Shown: positions 51,802 through 60,986, numbered from the stretch's first letter. The stretch is DNA of 64,000 nt from Novosphingobium sp. AAP83 (GCF_001295795.1 NZ_LJHY01000012.1:29607-93606), one strand, 5' to 3'. The notes: generated from the letters alone by a model not told the origin. Numbers and translations: made by a program.

Positions 51802-53054
51802 GGGCGCTTCTCCGGAACAACAGCAAGGATGCCTTCTTCGCGCGTCGGCATAGGGGCAAAAAAGTGCAAGGCAAGTGTCAGCACAAGCCATAAGGCGGCA
51901 ATATAGAGCGCGGTGCCAAGGCTGGCGGCATCGGCGATCATGCCCCAGACCCATGCCCCCAGCGCCATCCCGCCAAACGTGATGGCTTGATAAATCGATA
52001 AGCAGCGCCCCAGAATATCCTCGGGGCTGCGCAATTGCATCGCCACATTCAGGCTGGTCATCGCCGCCACCCAGCCCATTCCGCCGATGAATGAGGCGGC
52101 GACCGCCAAAAGCAAGCTTGCCGCCGATGCCAGCATTACCAGCGCCGTAGCCAGAATGATCGTCGCGCTGGTGACAATCGCTTCACTGCCAAACCTCCGC
52201 CGCATTTTCGCCACCCAGAGTGCTGTCACGATGGAGCCTATGCCGAATGCGCCCAGCATCATCCCGTAATCCAGTTCATCGCCGCGCAGAATGTCGCGCG
52301 CGATGCTGGGCATCAGTGCTTGCAAACCTGCTGCACCAAGGCCGATGGCAAGTCCGCGCAATAGCACTTTGCGGATGGGTGATGAGTCGGCGCAAAACCG
52401 CATGCCGCGCCCGATTGCTACCAGCATCGGCTCTTTGCGCCGTACCTGGGCTTCGGGTCGCCACATCATCAGTACCGTAATCATCCCGATATAACTGACC
52501 GTGTTCAGTCCGAAGGCCAGGCTGGTGCTCCATAACGAGATCAGAATACCGCCCAGCGCCGGGCCAACACTGCGCGCCAGATTGAACGATATGGCATTGA
52601 GCGAAATGGCTTGCGGCAAATCATGCGGTGCCACTTGCAACCGGACCGAGGCCTGCCACGCAGGTGCATTCGCCGCCGTGCCAATGCCCACCATCAGCGT
52701 CAGGATCAGCAAGGACCACGGGCCGATGTTCCCACTCCATGAAAGCGCCGCGAGCACCCCTGAAACCACCAGCATGCCGGTTTGGGCTACCAGCATCACG
52801 CGGCGGCGGTCAAAGTTGTCGGCAATCGCGCCTGCAAAAATGCCCAGCAACAGGATCGGGATAGTGGCCGATGCCTGAACCAGCGCCACCATCAAGTGCG
52901 AGGTCGTCAATTCGGTCATCAGCCATGCCGCGCCGACAGACTGGACCATCGCGCCGATGCTCGAAAACAGGTTGGCCAACCAGATTGCGCGGAAGGCCGG
53001 ATAATGAAATGGAGCCAGCGCTCCGCCAGAGTTCGAAGGCGCTGTTACCGGCAC
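51798..53054 (-). CDS. MFS transporter (MFS_3, EntS-like)
   Basis: This twelve-helix permease of 418 aa has the MFS motif A-like loop ADNFDRRRVMLVAQ after helix 2 and a central cytosolic loop (RPEAQVRRKEPMLVAIGRG). The N-terminus FHYPAFRAIWLANLFSSIGAMVQSVGAAWLM is typical of the MFS_3/EntS group, which exports siderophores or drugs. It uses a GTG start that overlaps the upstream stop (TAGTG), and its own stop overlaps the next gene, so it lies within a tightly coupled set. Confidence 0.9.
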   Translation of the reverse strand: MPVTAPSNSGGALAPFHYPAFRAIWLANLFSSIGAMVQSVGAAWLMTELTTSHLMVALVQASATIPILLLGIFAGAIADNFDRRRVMLVAQTGMLVVSGVLAALSWSGNIGPWSLLILTLMVGIGTAANAPAWQASVRLQVAPHDLPQAISLNAISFNLARSVGPALGGILISLWSTSLAFGLNTVSYIGMITVLMMWRPEAQVRRKEPMLVAIGRGMRFCADSSPIRKVLLRGLAIGLGAAGLQALMPSIARDILRGDELDYGMMLGAFGIGSIVTALWVAKMRRRFGSEAIVTSATIILATALVMLASAASLLLAVAASFIGGMGWVAAMTSLNVAMQLRSPEDILGRCLSIYQAITFGGMALGAWVWGMIADAASLGTALYIAALWLVLTLALHFFAPMPTREEGILAVVPEKRP

Positions 53055-53482
53055 TAGATGTAGCGGACCTTCATGGTCATCCGGAGGGGCTTGCCTGCGG
53101 TTACGCTGAATACGGCAGCGTCAAATTTGGGCGCTGCCATCTTGACCGGCGCATCGCGTGAAAAACCGAAGCCTTCTTTAGGCAGGAACAGTGTCTTGTC
53201 CATTTTCTTGTTGCTGTTTTCATCATGCAGCAAAACGATAGCATAGCGCCCCGGTGCAACATCCGGAATGACCAGCGTTCCAGCATCGCTGGTCTTGACC
53301 GATACCACCCGCCGGGCAGGATCTTTATCACAGCCTTCGGGAAAGAGCTTGGGCACGGCGGTCATGCACAAATGGACCATCCCGGTTTTGTTGCGCAAGC
53401 CAGTCAGTTCAACCGAGATGGTGGTGGCGCCGGGCGAATTGCCCAGCAACAACAGGGGCAGCAGCGTGGTTAGGCGTTTCAT
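53054..53482 (-). CDS. DUF2141 domain protein, exported
   Basis: This 142-aa protein has a signal peptide (RLTTLLPLLLLGNSPGATT) and the DUF2141 domain: ISVELTGLRNKTGMVHLCM, VIPDVAPGRYAIVLLHDENSNKKMD and FGFSRDAPVKMAAPKFDAAVFSV. The domain has a transthyretin-like beta-sandwich look but no assigned function. Start and stop both overlap neighbouring genes (ATGA with the desaturase, TAGTG with the MFS gene), so it belongs to their operon. Confidence 0.88.
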   Translation of the reverse strand: MKRLTTLLPLLLLGNSPGATTISVELTGLRNKTGMVHLCMTAVPKLFPEGCDKDPARRVVSVKTSDAGTLVIPDVAPGRYAIVLLHDENSNKKMDKTLFLPKEGFGFSRDAPVKMAAPKFDAAVFSVTAGKPLRMTMKVRYI

Positions 53483-54189
53483 GGGGCAGATAGTCCCTTG
53501 TCTGTGCCGCAAAGACGGTCCCAAAAACGGAAATAGAGGCCGTAGTTGCAGCGATATTGCTCATGATGGCGGTTATGGTGGCTTGCCGTTATCAGCCAAC
53601 CTCCCAACCTTGAATGAACAAGGGCCTTGGGGAAAATCTCCCAGCCCATATGGTTGGTCACGCCCATCACGGTCATCACCAGCAACACCATACCCACCAT
53701 GCCGATGTGGATCGGGATGACGAACACCAGCGCGGGGATCAGCAGCGAGACAATCGCCGCTTCGATGGGGTGAAAGTTCATCGCCGCCCATGCCGTGGGC
53801 GGCCGGCTTGCGTGGTGGATGGCATGGACTTGCCGGAATACGGCAGGGCGGTGCATCCAGCGGTGCGTCCAGTAAAACCAGGTATCATGGATCACGAGGT
53901 ACGCCAGCAACGACAGCGGCATCCACCAAAGCGGATAGTCCAGCGGGTTAGTGTAAATCCGGGTCCAGCCGCGCTGTTGCCAACCCCACGCAATGATCCC
54001 GGCGGGCACGCCATAGATCGCCGCCGTAGCAAGGCTCCAGATGATTTCCGAACGGATCTGTGTGCCCAGCCCGCGATAAAGTCCGGGCCGCACTTTATGC
54101 GTCATCCACGCAAATAGCCCGCTGGTGGCAAGATAGCGCAAAGCGACAATGACCGTCATCGCGAGGGCAGAAGCAAAAGCGCTGTTCAT
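53479..54189 (-). CDS. Sterol desaturase/fatty acid hydroxylase family protein
   Basis: This membrane di-iron oxygenase of 236 aa has the eight-histidine pattern spread over HDTWFYWTHRWMH, HAIHHAS, NHMGW and HHNRHHEQYRCNYGLYF, with four or five hydrophobic helices. Family members hydroxylate or desaturate lipids and carotenoids; the substrate here is not evident. It is the first gene of the desaturase - DUF2141 - MFS - CoA lyase operon. ATG 54189 is chosen over TTG 54219. Confidence 0.92.
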   Translation of the reverse strand: MNSAFASALAMTVIVALRYLATSGLFAWMTHKVRPGLYRGLGTQIRSEIIWSLATAAIYGVPAGIIAWGWQQRGWTRIYTNPLDYPLWWMPLSLLAYLVIHDTWFYWTHRWMHRPAVFRQVHAIHHASRPPTAWAAMNFHPIEAAIVSLLIPALVFVIPIHIGMVGMVLLVMTVMGVTNHMGWEIFPKALVHSRLGGWLITASHHNRHHEQYRCNYGLYFRFWDRLCGTDKGLSAP

Positions 54190-54280
54190 GCCCTGCGCTA
54201 TGCCAAGCTTTGCCGCCAAGGGACAGCCCTGCCTTGGGGCAGGGTGAAAATAGAGCTAAACGCGGTTTTTGCCGCTGGCT

Positions 54281-54598
54281 CTACGCCCCGTGCGGGCTAT
54301 CGTCGTCTATGCCGCTTTGGCCCAACATGCCCTCTTCGTCATCATCGCTGCGTTCGCCGCGATAGGCGCTCATATCAATCACGCCGCTGCTGACCATCTG
54401 GTTCATGTGATCGACCAGATCGGGCATGTCTGAATTGTTGTCGCTGAGGCCGCCGGGCGCATGCTCGGTATCGCCGTGATCACCGAGCAGGCTGGTGCCG
54501 CCCGCCAAGGCGTCGGCGGCAACGGTCTGGGCCTGAGCCTCGCCATCTTCCTGTTCGGTATTGACGGTTTCGGGTGGCGGGGTGGTGCGATCGGTCAT
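54281..54598 (-). CDS. Small acidic hypothetical protein
   Basis: This 105-aa, strongly acidic protein is rich in D, E, S and G (EQEDGEAQAQ, DDDEEGMLGQSGIDDDS), with a more hydrophobic centre (MPDLVDHMNQMVSSGVIDMSAYRG). It is probably largely disordered. GGAG lies at good spacing before the ATG (CAAGGAGACACGCCATG). No family is recognised. Confidence 0.65.
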   Translation of the reverse strand: MTDRTTPPPETVNTEQEDGEAQAQTVAADALAGGTSLLGDHGDTEHAPGGLSDNNSDMPDLVDHMNQMVSSGVIDMSAYRGERSDDDEEGMLGQSGIDDDSPHGA

Positions 54599-54652
54599 GG
54601 CGTGTCTCCTTGGTCGAGAAGACTACGCCCTGATCGACCGCCTGTTCCGCGA

Positions 54653-55525
54653 CTACCGAGTCGGCACGGGCGTTTCGCCCGAATAATCGTAAAAGCCGCG
54701 GCCCGATTTGCGGCCAAGCCAGCCTGCTTCGACATACTTTTGCAGCAGCGGCGCAGGGCGGTACTTGGGATCGCCGGTTGAGGCGAGGTAGATCTTCATG
54801 ATTTCAAGCAGGGTATCCAGTCCGATGAAATCGGCCAGTTCCAGCGGCCCCATCGGATGATTGAGGCCAAGCTTAACACCCTTGTCAATGTCCACCACCG
54901 AACCGGTGCCGCTGCCGAGCACGAAGGCGGCTTCATTGATAAAGGGCACGAAAATGCGGTTGACGATGAAGCCGGGCTCATCTTGCGAGAGCACGATTTC
55001 CTTGCCGATATCGCCAACAAAGCCGCGCACCAGATCAATCGTGCCAACCGATGTGGCAAGGCCGGGGATGACCTCGACCAGTTTCATCAGGGGCACCGGA
55101 TTGAAGAAGTGGATGCCGATGAAGCGTGCAGGATCGGGCGATGACACGGCCATGCGCGTGATCGGGATCGACGAGGTGTTCGATGCCATCACTGCGTGCG
55201 ACGCGAGGTGCTTGCCGGCCGATTCAAAAATCTTGTGCTTGATGTCTTCACGCTCGGTTGCGGCTTCGATCACCAGATCGGCTTCGGCCAGCGCGGCGTG
55301 ATCTGAAAAGCTGTGGAGGTTGGCGACGGTGGATGCGGCCAGCGCTGCATCGACCTTGCCCTTTTCAACCAGCTTGGCGAGGCCCTTGGCGATCTTGTCG
55401 CGCGCCTTGTCGGCCAGTTCGACCGAGACATCGCCCAGCAGCACTTTCATGCCCGCTTGCGCCGATACTTGCGCAATGCCCGAACCCATCTGGCCTGCGC
55501 CGATGACTGCAACCGTTCTGATCAT
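54653..55525 (-). CDS. 3-hydroxyacyl-CoA dehydrogenase (3-hydroxybutyryl-CoA dehydrogenase type)
   Basis: This NAD-dependent dehydrogenase of 290 aa has the Rossmann motif VAVIGAGQMGSGIAQVSAQAG, the catalytic-loop phrases NTSSIPITRMA and GIHFFNPVPLMKLVEVI, and the C-terminal helical domain with GVKLGLNHPMGPLELADFIGLD. It oxidises 3-hydroxyacyl-CoA, for example 3-hydroxybutyryl-CoA, in fatty acid or polyhydroxybutyrate metabolism. The start at 55525 opens the Rossmann fold. Confidence 0.93.
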   Translation of the reverse strand: MIRTVAVIGAGQMGSGIAQVSAQAGMKVLLGDVSVELADKARDKIAKGLAKLVEKGKVDAALAASTVANLHSFSDHAALAEADLVIEAATEREDIKHKIFESAGKHLASHAVMASNTSSIPITRMAVSSPDPARFIGIHFFNPVPLMKLVEVIPGLATSVGTIDLVRGFVGDIGKEIVLSQDEPGFIVNRIFVPFINEAAFVLGSGTGSVVDIDKGVKLGLNHPMGPLELADFIGLDTLLEIMKIYLASTGDPKYRPAPLLQKYVEAGWLGRKSGRGFYDYSGETPVPTR

Positions 55526-55617
55526 GAAAAAATCCTCGTCGTGCATAGCAATGCGCCGGTGCCTAGCGAGGGTGGGAAGCCGAGTCTACCTGCCCCAAGC
55601 AAGAGGCTGGACCGGAT

Positions 55618-56178
55618 TTATCGCGAAGCGCCCGGCACCCACAGCGGATCATTGCCGGCATTGGTGGCGCGGGCGAGCACGAACAGATAATCCGACAGCC
55701 GGTTGAGATAGGCCAGAACCAGCGGGTTCACCGCTTCGACATTGTCGAGTTCCACAGCGGCGCGTTCAGACCGGCGAACCGTGGCGCGCGCGACGTGGAT
55801 GCGTGCGGCGGCTTCTGAACCACCCGGCAGGATGAAGCTGGCAAGCGGGGGCAGCGTTTCGTTCAGCGCATCAATCGCAGCTTCCAACCAATCGACTTGG
55901 CTTTGCACCACGCGCAGGACCATTTCGGATGGCGCAAAATCATCACCGGGCGTGGCCAAATCGGCGCCGAGATCAAACAGGTCGTTCTGGACGCGCTGAA
56001 GATCGAGTGCGGTTTGCGGTGACGCTGCAATGACGGCCAAGCCGATGGCGCTATTGGCTTCATCGACTTCGCCGATGGCCTGCATGCGTGCATCGAACTT
56101 AGTGCGGCGCGAACCATCGACGAGGCCGGTTGTGCCATCATCCCCGGTGCGGGTGTAGATCTTGTTGAGTTTTACCAT
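55618..56178 (-). CDS. PduO-type cob(I)alamin adenosyltransferase
   Basis: This 186-aa enzyme attaches adenosyl from ATP to cob(I)alamin. The ATP-binding N-terminus YTRTGDDGTTGLVDGSRRTKFDARMQAIGEVDEANSAIG and the late RATVRRSERAAVELD and NRLSDYLFVLARATN blocks are family signatures. It is followed upstream by a HIG1-like gene and gluQRS in the same direction. The queG enzyme in this window also uses cobalamin, showing a need for the cofactor. Confidence 0.94.
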   Translation of the reverse strand: MVKLNKIYTRTGDDGTTGLVDGSRRTKFDARMQAIGEVDEANSAIGLAVIAASPQTALDLQRVQNDLFDLGADLATPGDDFAPSEMVLRVVQSQVDWLEAAIDALNETLPPLASFILPGGSEAAARIHVARATVRRSERAAVELDNVEAVNPLVLAYLNRLSDYLFVLARATNAGNDPLWVPGASR

Positions 56179-56197
56179 TGGTTTTGACCGGCAGGGT

Positions 56198-56431
56198 TTA
56201 GCGCGACATGGCCATCAGCACGGCCACGGCAACAACGGCCATACCCTGATACTTGATGCGATTGAACATCATCCTGTTTTGCAGGATCTGCATATCCGTA
56301 GCGCCATTGGCCGGATCGCTTTTCAGGTCCGCCTCGGTCGTCTTGAGGAAGGCGATAATTCCGCGGACGAGCGAGATGACCGTCATCGCGACGAAAAACA
56401 TTATCAGCGGGACCAGAAAATAATAGCTCAT
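56198..56431 (-). CDS. Twin-helix small membrane protein, HIG1-like
   Basis: This 77-aa protein has two membrane helices (YYFLVPLIMFFVAMTVISLVRGIIAF and GMAVVAVAVLMAM) joined by a polar segment with QNRMMFNRIKYQ, the pattern of HIG1-domain small proteins, some of which attach to cytochrome oxidase. A respiratory role is therefore plausible but not shown. It overlaps the gluQRS stop by 4 bp. Confidence 0.8.
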   Translation of the reverse strand: MSYYFLVPLIMFFVAMTVISLVRGIIAFLKTTEADLKSDPANGATDMQILQNRMMFNRIKYQGMAVVAVAVLMAMSR

Positions 56432-57273
56432 GGTTGAAGAGTTAAAGCGTCTGACTGGGAAATGCCAGTGTCAAAGAGGGCAGAGCGCACTTCGGCAGCC
56501 ACGGCACGACCATCCTCTCCGGCGCGGCGGCGATCGGCAATGGCGGGGGCATCGCGGCGCTTGGCCAATTTGCGCCCGTCGGATTCGACCAGCACGGGAT
56601 GGTGATGCCATGTTGGCACGGGCAGGCCGAGCAAGTGTTGCAGTAAGCGGTGGATGTGGCTGGCGTGAAATAAATCCACCCCGCGCGTCACATGCGTGAC
56701 ACCGTCGGCAGCATCATCAAGCGTGGCTGCAAGGTGATAGCTGGCGGGCGCATCCTTGCGCCAAAGCACGACATCACCGAACATTTCGGGGCGGGCCTGC
56801 TGCACCCCGCGCCGCTCATCGGTCCATTCCAGCGGGCCTGCAAGGATCGCCGCCTGCTCTATATCCAGCCGCCACGCGGCCTCGGTGTTGGGGCGGGCTC
56901 CCCGGCGCAGGCAAGTGCCGGGATAGATCGGTCCGTCCGGCCCTTGGGTATGCGCGGCGGCGGCAATTTCGGCGCGGGTGCAGGTGCACGGGTAGAGCAA
57001 TCCCATCGCGCGCAGATTATCGGCGGCGGCGCGATAGCTGGCGATACGCTGCGATTGCGCGGGGACTTCGCGGCAGGCAAGGCCCAGCCAAGCCAGATCG
57101 GCACGGAATTCGTCGGCCAGTTCAGGGCGGGAGCGCGCGCCATCGATATCTTCGATTCGCAGCAGAAATTCGCCGCTATCGCGCATCGCGCGGTCATGAG
57201 AAGCGATTGCGGAAAACGCGTGACCCAGATGGAGCGGGCCGTTGGGGCTGGGGGCAAAGCGGGTTATTGTCAT
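56428..57273 (-). CDS. gluQRS: Glutamyl-Q tRNA(Asp) synthetase
   Basis: GluQRS activates glutamate and attaches it to queuosine in the anticodon of tRNA-Asp. The 281-aa protein is a truncated class I GluRS catalytic core with FAPSPNGPLHLGHAFSA (HIGH motif), LLRIEDIDGARSR, zinc-site cysteines (CTCT and the Cys of YPGTC) and KLAKRRDA (KMSKS-like motif). The anticodon-binding domain is absent, as expected. With queG in the same window, the queuosine pathway is represented twice. Confidence 0.94.
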   Translation of the reverse strand: MTITRFAPSPNGPLHLGHAFSAIASHDRAMRDSGEFLLRIEDIDGARSRPELADEFRADLAWLGLACREVPAQSQRIASYRAAADNLRAMGLLYPCTCTRAEIAAAAHTQGPDGPIYPGTCLRRGARPNTEAAWRLDIEQAAILAGPLEWTDERRGVQQARPEMFGDVVLWRKDAPASYHLAATLDDAADGVTHVTRGVDLFHASHIHRLLQHLLGLPVPTWHHHPVLVESDGRKLAKRRDAPAIADRRRAGEDGRAVAAEVRSALFDTGISQSDALTLQP

Positions 57274-57317
57274 ATGCGCGGCAGATTAGCGCGCTTGCAC
57301 AAGAAACTATATGGTCC

Positions 57318-57353
57318 AAAAAAAACAAAACGGCCACCCGCTGGGGGTGGCCG
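57318..57353 (-). terminator. Rho-independent terminator of the 27-residue peptide gene
   Basis: CGGCCACCC (57331-57339) and GGGTGGCCG (57345-57353) form a perfect 9-bp stem. On the minus strand it is followed by TTTTGTTTTTTTT, a very strong T-tract, 34 bp beyond the small gene's stop. Confidence 0.9.
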
Positions 57354-57386
57354 CTTTTGTTGATTTGTCGCGGTATATCCGTCAGC

Positions 57387-57470
57387 TCAGGCGAGCGTGG
57401 CGGTGAACATCATGCTGCTGAGACCAGCAGCCAGGATGATCGGAAGCGCGGCAGTGATAAAACTACGCAT
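57387..57470 (-). CDS. 27-residue hydrophobic peptide, function unknown
   Basis: On the minus strand a perfect AGGAGG ribosome-binding site is followed 7 bases later by ATG and an open frame MRSFITAALPIILAAGLSSM...ATLA, then TGA. The peptide has two positive charges only near the start and then a single hydrophobic stretch, like a small membrane protein or a bare signal peptide. A strong terminator follows. The set of SD, frame and terminator makes a complete small transcription unit. It is too short for standard gene finders and its function is unknown. Confidence 0.7.
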   Translation of the reverse strand: MRSFITAALPIILAAGLSSMMFTATLA

Positions 57471-57684
57471 GGGTGTTCCTCCTGTTGGGATTCACCTTAG
57501 CAAGCATCCTCTCAGTTCGTCGGGTCCGGCAGGGTGGCGCTGGAAGCATCAGAACTGCCGTCGCCAATACGCCGAATGACGTATGCTGCAAGTGCGAACG
57601 GAGCACTTACAGTTGCATGTAACGCAATTGTCACATTTGATGGGCCGTCTGGACAGAAACCGCCCTTGTCCTTATCGGCACGCC
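57471..57684. other. Divergent spacer between the small peptide gene and guaA
   Basis: This 214-bp spacer holds the promoters of the minus-strand peptide gene and of guaA. I see no hairpin suggesting a purine riboswitch before guaA and no additional gene. Confidence 0.4.
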
Positions 57685-59244
57685 ATGAGCATTCAACCTT
57701 CAGAATCGATCCTCATTGTCGACTTCGGCAGCCAGGTAACCCAGCTAATTGCGCGGCGCGTGCGCGAAGCGGGGGTCTATTCCGAAATCGCACCCTATAC
57801 GCAGGCCGAAGCCGCGTTCCACCGGATGAAGCCCAGCGGCATTATCCTGTCGGGATCGCCCGCCAGCGTTCCCGCCGATGGTTCCCCGCGTGCGCCGCAA
57901 GTGCTGTTCGATTCAGGCCTGCCGATCCTTGGCATCTGCTATGGCCAGCAAGTGATGAGCGAGCAGCTTGGCGGCAAAGTAGAGCCCGGCGATTCAGGCG
58001 AATTTGGCCGCGCGTTTCTGACCGTCACCGAACCTTGCGTGCTGTTTGACGGGCTTTGGTCTGTAAACGAACGCCATCAGGTGTGGATGAGCCACGGCGA
58101 CAAGGTGACGCAATTCGCCCCCGGCTTCCGCATCGTTGCAGTATCGGATGGCGCGCCGTTTGCGGTGATCGCAAACGATGAAAAGAAGTATTACGGCACA
58201 CAGTTCCACCCCGAAGTGGTCCACACCCCCGATGGTGGCAAGCTGATCGCCAATTTCGTGCGCCATGTGTGTGGCTGCACCGGCGACTGGACAATGGCCG
58301 AATTCCGCAAGACCAAGATTGCCGAAATCCGCGAGCAGGTCGGCTCCAGCCGCGTGATTTGCGGGCTTTCGGGCGGGGTCGATTCGGCGGTGGCAGCCGT
58401 GCTTATCCACGAAGCTATTGGTGATCAGTTGACCTGCGTGTTCGTCGATCACGGGTTGATGCGTATGGGTGAGGCTGAACAGGTCGTTTCGCTGTTCCGC
58501 AATCACTACAACATCCCGTTGGTCCACAAGGATGTCTCGCCGCTGTTCCTTGGCGGCCTTGCAGGCGTCACTGATCCCGAAGCCAAGCGCAAGTTCATCG
58601 GCAAAACCTTCATTGATGTGTTCGAAGCCGAAGCCCGCCAGGTGGGTGGCGCAGACTTTTTGGCGCAGGGCACGCTCTATCCCGATGTGATCGAATCTGT
58701 CAGCTTTACCGGCGGGCCTTCGGTCACGATCAAGAGCCACCATAACGTCGGCGGCCTGCCCGAACGCATGAACATGAAGCTGGTCGAACCCTTACGTGAA
58801 CTGTTCAAAGACGAAGTGCGTGCGCTGGGCCGCGAACTGGGCCTGCCCGATGTGTTCGTGGGCCGCCACCCCTTCCCCGGCCCGGGCCTTGCGATCCGTA
58901 TCCCCGGCGAAGTGACCAAGGAACGCTGCGATATCCTGCGCAAGGCCGATGCGATATACCTCGAAGAGATCCGCAACGCCGGGCTTTACGATGCGATCTG
59001 GCAGGCCTTCGCCGTGCTGCTGCCGGTCAAGACCGTGGGCGTGATGGGCGATTTCCGCACCTATGACTGCGTCTGCGCGCTGCGCGCCGTAACCAGCACC
59101 GATGGCATGACGGCTGACATCTACCCGTTCGATGCCGCCTTCCTCTCCCGCGTGGCCACGCGCATCGTCAACGAGGTGAAGGGCATCAACCGCGTGGTCT
59201 ATGACTATACCAGCAAGCCGCCGGGTACGATTGAATGGGAGTGA
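57685..59244 (+). CDS. guaA: GMP synthase (glutamine-hydrolysing)
   Basis: GuaA turns XMP into GMP. The 519-aa protein has a class I glutamine amidotransferase domain ([11 protein letters not shown] with the nucleophile Cys; QFHPEVVHT with the catalytic His-Glu), the ATP pyrophosphatase P-loop [12 protein letters not shown] and the dimerisation domain ([19 protein letters not shown]), ending in the conserved [14 protein letters not shown] 57685 opens the family N-terminus. The 3' end is a known integration hotspot for genomic islands, and an integrase gene follows 182 bp after the stop. Confidence 0.97.
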   Translation: MSIQPSESILIVDFGSQVTQLIARRVREAGVYSEIAPYTQAEAAFHRMKPSGIILSGSPASVPADGSPRAPQVLFDSGLPILGICYGQQVMSEQLGGKVEPGDSGEFGRAFLTVTEPCVLFDGLWSVNERHQVWMSHGDKVTQFAPGFRIVAVSDGAPFAVIANDEKKYYGTQFHPEVVHTPDGGKLIANFVRHVCGCTGDWTMAEFRKTKIAEIREQVGSSRVICGLSGGVDSAVAAVLIHEAIGDQLTCVFVDHGLMRMGEAEQVVSLFRNHYNIPLVHKDVSPLFLGGLAGVTDPEAKRKFIGKTFIDVFEAEARQVGGADFLAQGTLYPDVIESVSFTGGPSVTIKSHHNVGGLPERMNMKLVEPLRELFKDEVRALGRELGLPDVFVGRHPFPGPGLAIRIPGEVTKERCDILRKADAIYLEEIRNAGLYDAIWQAFAVLLPVKTVGVMGDFRTYDCVCALRAVTSTDGMTADIYPFDAAFLSRVATRIVNEVKGINRVVYDYTSKPPGTIEWE

Positions 59245-59426
59245 CAAAATTGACTCAAGACATTGAAAATAAACAATAAAAAACTTACACAAAACTTTCA
59301 CATTGAAATTTTGTTGTTGCTTTTCAAGCTCCACGGCAACAATGTTACACGAAACCTTACGCAGGTGCGAAACTGCTACTGACCATAGTGTTCGCACCCC
59401 GTAAGGGCACACAGACGGGGCAGTGT

Positions 59427-60695
59427 ATGGGCCTGAAAAAGAAGCAGTTTTCAGAAGATGAAGTCGTCATTTTTGACGAGGCTTTGATCCAGAAGCGCGG
59501 CGAATTCTGGCAATTCCGCATGTGGCTGGAACGCGAAGACAAGTACGCCCGTGTCAGTCTGCGCACTCGAAACCGTGACGCTGCCATCGCCAAAGGCAAA
59601 GAAGTCTTCCACCAGATCAAAGCCAACCAAACGATAGGCAAAACGTACTTCTCGCTGACAGCGAAAGAAGGCGTCGACATGTATCTTGAGCAACGCAACA
59701 AGGACGTGACTGCGGGCCTGATCGTCAAAGGCCGCTATGGTACGATTCGCATCCACCTCAACCACTGGCTGAACTTCATCGGTGCCAAGACCAAGCTCAA
59801 AGAGCTGGAGTGCACTGACTGCGAAAATTATTACCACCATCGGTCCGAAGAGAGCGGCAAGGGCGGCGCCAGTCTGTCCACCATCAAGAACGAGCAAAGC
59901 TCAATCAACGCCATGATGGAATGGCTCTACAAGCGCAACGAAGTCACCATCCGCGAATTCGACTTCAAAAAGCTGCCGCGCATTTTAAACGACGAAGAGG
60001 CAATCCGGCGCGCTACCTTCACACCCGAAGAGATCACTGCACTGCGCAAGTCGCTGTTCAATGAGGCGACCGAGGTGGCCAAAGACCTCGCCAACCGTCG
60101 TAATCTCACAAGGTTCATCACCGCGTACTATCTTATGGTGGCTTCGATAACTGGGTTGCGCACTGGCGAGCAACGGCAGTTGACTTGGGGTGACATACGC
60201 TTCGACACCGTGATCACGGGTGCCGAGGGCAACGAAGAAGAAATCCCGGTCGTTGTCATCACCGTTCGTGCGGAAACATCCAAGGTCCGCCAACGCCGTA
60301 TCTTCTATGTTCAAGACGACGAGCTGTTCGACAACATACTCAAGATCATGAAGCCCCTTCTGGGCAAACAGCAGCTTGCAGACTGCCTCATTTTCAGCCG
60401 AAACGGCAAGACAATGATCAAGGAGCACGACATCCTTGAAACATTTGCGTGGGCCTTGGCGAAGTCAGAGGTCAAAAATCGCGAAACTCGCAATCTCGTA
60501 CCCTACAGCTTCCGGCACTACTTCATCACCGACCGAATCAAGTCCGGCCTGAGCTACGGCAATGTCGCCAAAATGTGCGGAACCAGCGTTACGCAGATTG
60601 AACGTACATACTTCCACATCGACACCGACATCATGATCTCCAATGCGCTGGCGGGCTATTTCGTGTCCAAGGATGGCGTAATCGTTACGACCTAA
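59427..60695 (+). CDS. Tyrosine recombinase, probable island integrase
   Basis: This 422-aa site-specific recombinase has an N-terminal arm/core-binding part (SLRTRNRDAAIAKGKEVF; SAM-like helices with STIKNEQSSINAMMEWL) and a C-terminal catalytic domain. Catalytic residues seen are Arg in SITGLRTGEQRQLTW, the box II Arg in PYSFRHYFIT (with Tyr at the usual His position) and the nucleophile Tyr in TQIERTYFHI. Placement just after guaA makes it the likely integrase of the island. ATG 59427 follows GGGG. The 182-bp leader contains GGTGCGAA/TTCGCACC inverted sequences at 59364 and 59391 that could be an operator. Confidence 0.9.
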   Translation: MGLKKKQFSEDEVVIFDEALIQKRGEFWQFRMWLEREDKYARVSLRTRNRDAAIAKGKEVFHQIKANQTIGKTYFSLTAKEGVDMYLEQRNKDVTAGLIVKGRYGTIRIHLNHWLNFIGAKTKLKELECTDCENYYHHRSEESGKGGASLSTIKNEQSSINAMMEWLYKRNEVTIREFDFKKLPRILNDEEAIRRATFTPEEITALRKSLFNEATEVAKDLANRRNLTRFITAYYLMVASITGLRTGEQRQLTWGDIRFDTVITGAEGNEEEIPVVVITVRAETSKVRQRRIFYVQDDELFDNILKIMKPLLGKQQLADCLIFSRNGKTMIKEHDILETFAWALAKSEVKNRETRNLVPYSFRHYFITDRIKSGLSYGNVAKMCGTSVTQIERTYFHIDTDIMISNALAGYFVSKDGVIVTT

Positions 60696-60708
60696 TCGGC
60701 CACAAGGA

Positions 60709-60727
60709 TCTTGAGTTACTCAAGAAA
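60709..60727. repeat. Palindromic repeat TCTTGAGTTACTCAAGAAA, left copy
   Basis: This 19-bp sequence, palindromic over 17 bases, lies 13 bp after the integrase stop. An identical copy is at 63891-63909, and a variant TTGAGTAACTCAA is at 61309-61321. It may be a recombination site, operator or weak terminator. Confidence 0.7.
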
Positions 60728-60747
60728 ACGAAATCACTCAACCTCCT

Positions 60748-60766
60748 GATATTATGTGATAATATC
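60748..60766. promoter_or_regulatory. Perfect palindrome GATATTAT-GTG-ATAATATC
   Basis: An 8-bp AT-rich inverted repeat with a 3-base centre lies 74 bp upstream of a small two-gene unit; its symmetry suggests an operator for a dimeric regulator. Confidence 0.5.
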
Positions 60767-60839
60767 ACCTTTCCGGTAGGCCGCTGGGCCACCTGGCAAT
60801 ATGCTGCGAGCATCGACAACGACGATGCAGGAGCATGCC

Positions 60840-60986
60840 ATGCAACAATACCGTCTCTGGGTGCGTATTTCCCAGACCCAGACCACCAACACAATCGTGC
60901 ACGCCGACAATGCCTTGGCCGCCAAGCAGATTGGCGAAACACTTTATGGTCGGGGCAATGTGCTCAATTACACGAGGGTCGGCTAA
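60840..60986 (+). CDS. 48-residue hypothetical protein preceding a DUF3768 gene
   Basis: This small protein (MQQYRLWVRISQTQTTNTIVHADN...) has no known motif; its alternation of polar and hydrophobic residues suggests a small beta/alpha fold. AGGAG lies six bases before ATG 60840, which is therefore preferred over ATG 60835 and over the longer start at 60801. Its stop overlaps the start of the DUF3768 gene (TAATG), so the two are translationally coupled. Confidence 0.6.
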   Translation: MQQYRLWVRISQTQTTNTIVHADNALAAKQIGETLYGRGNVLNYTRVG

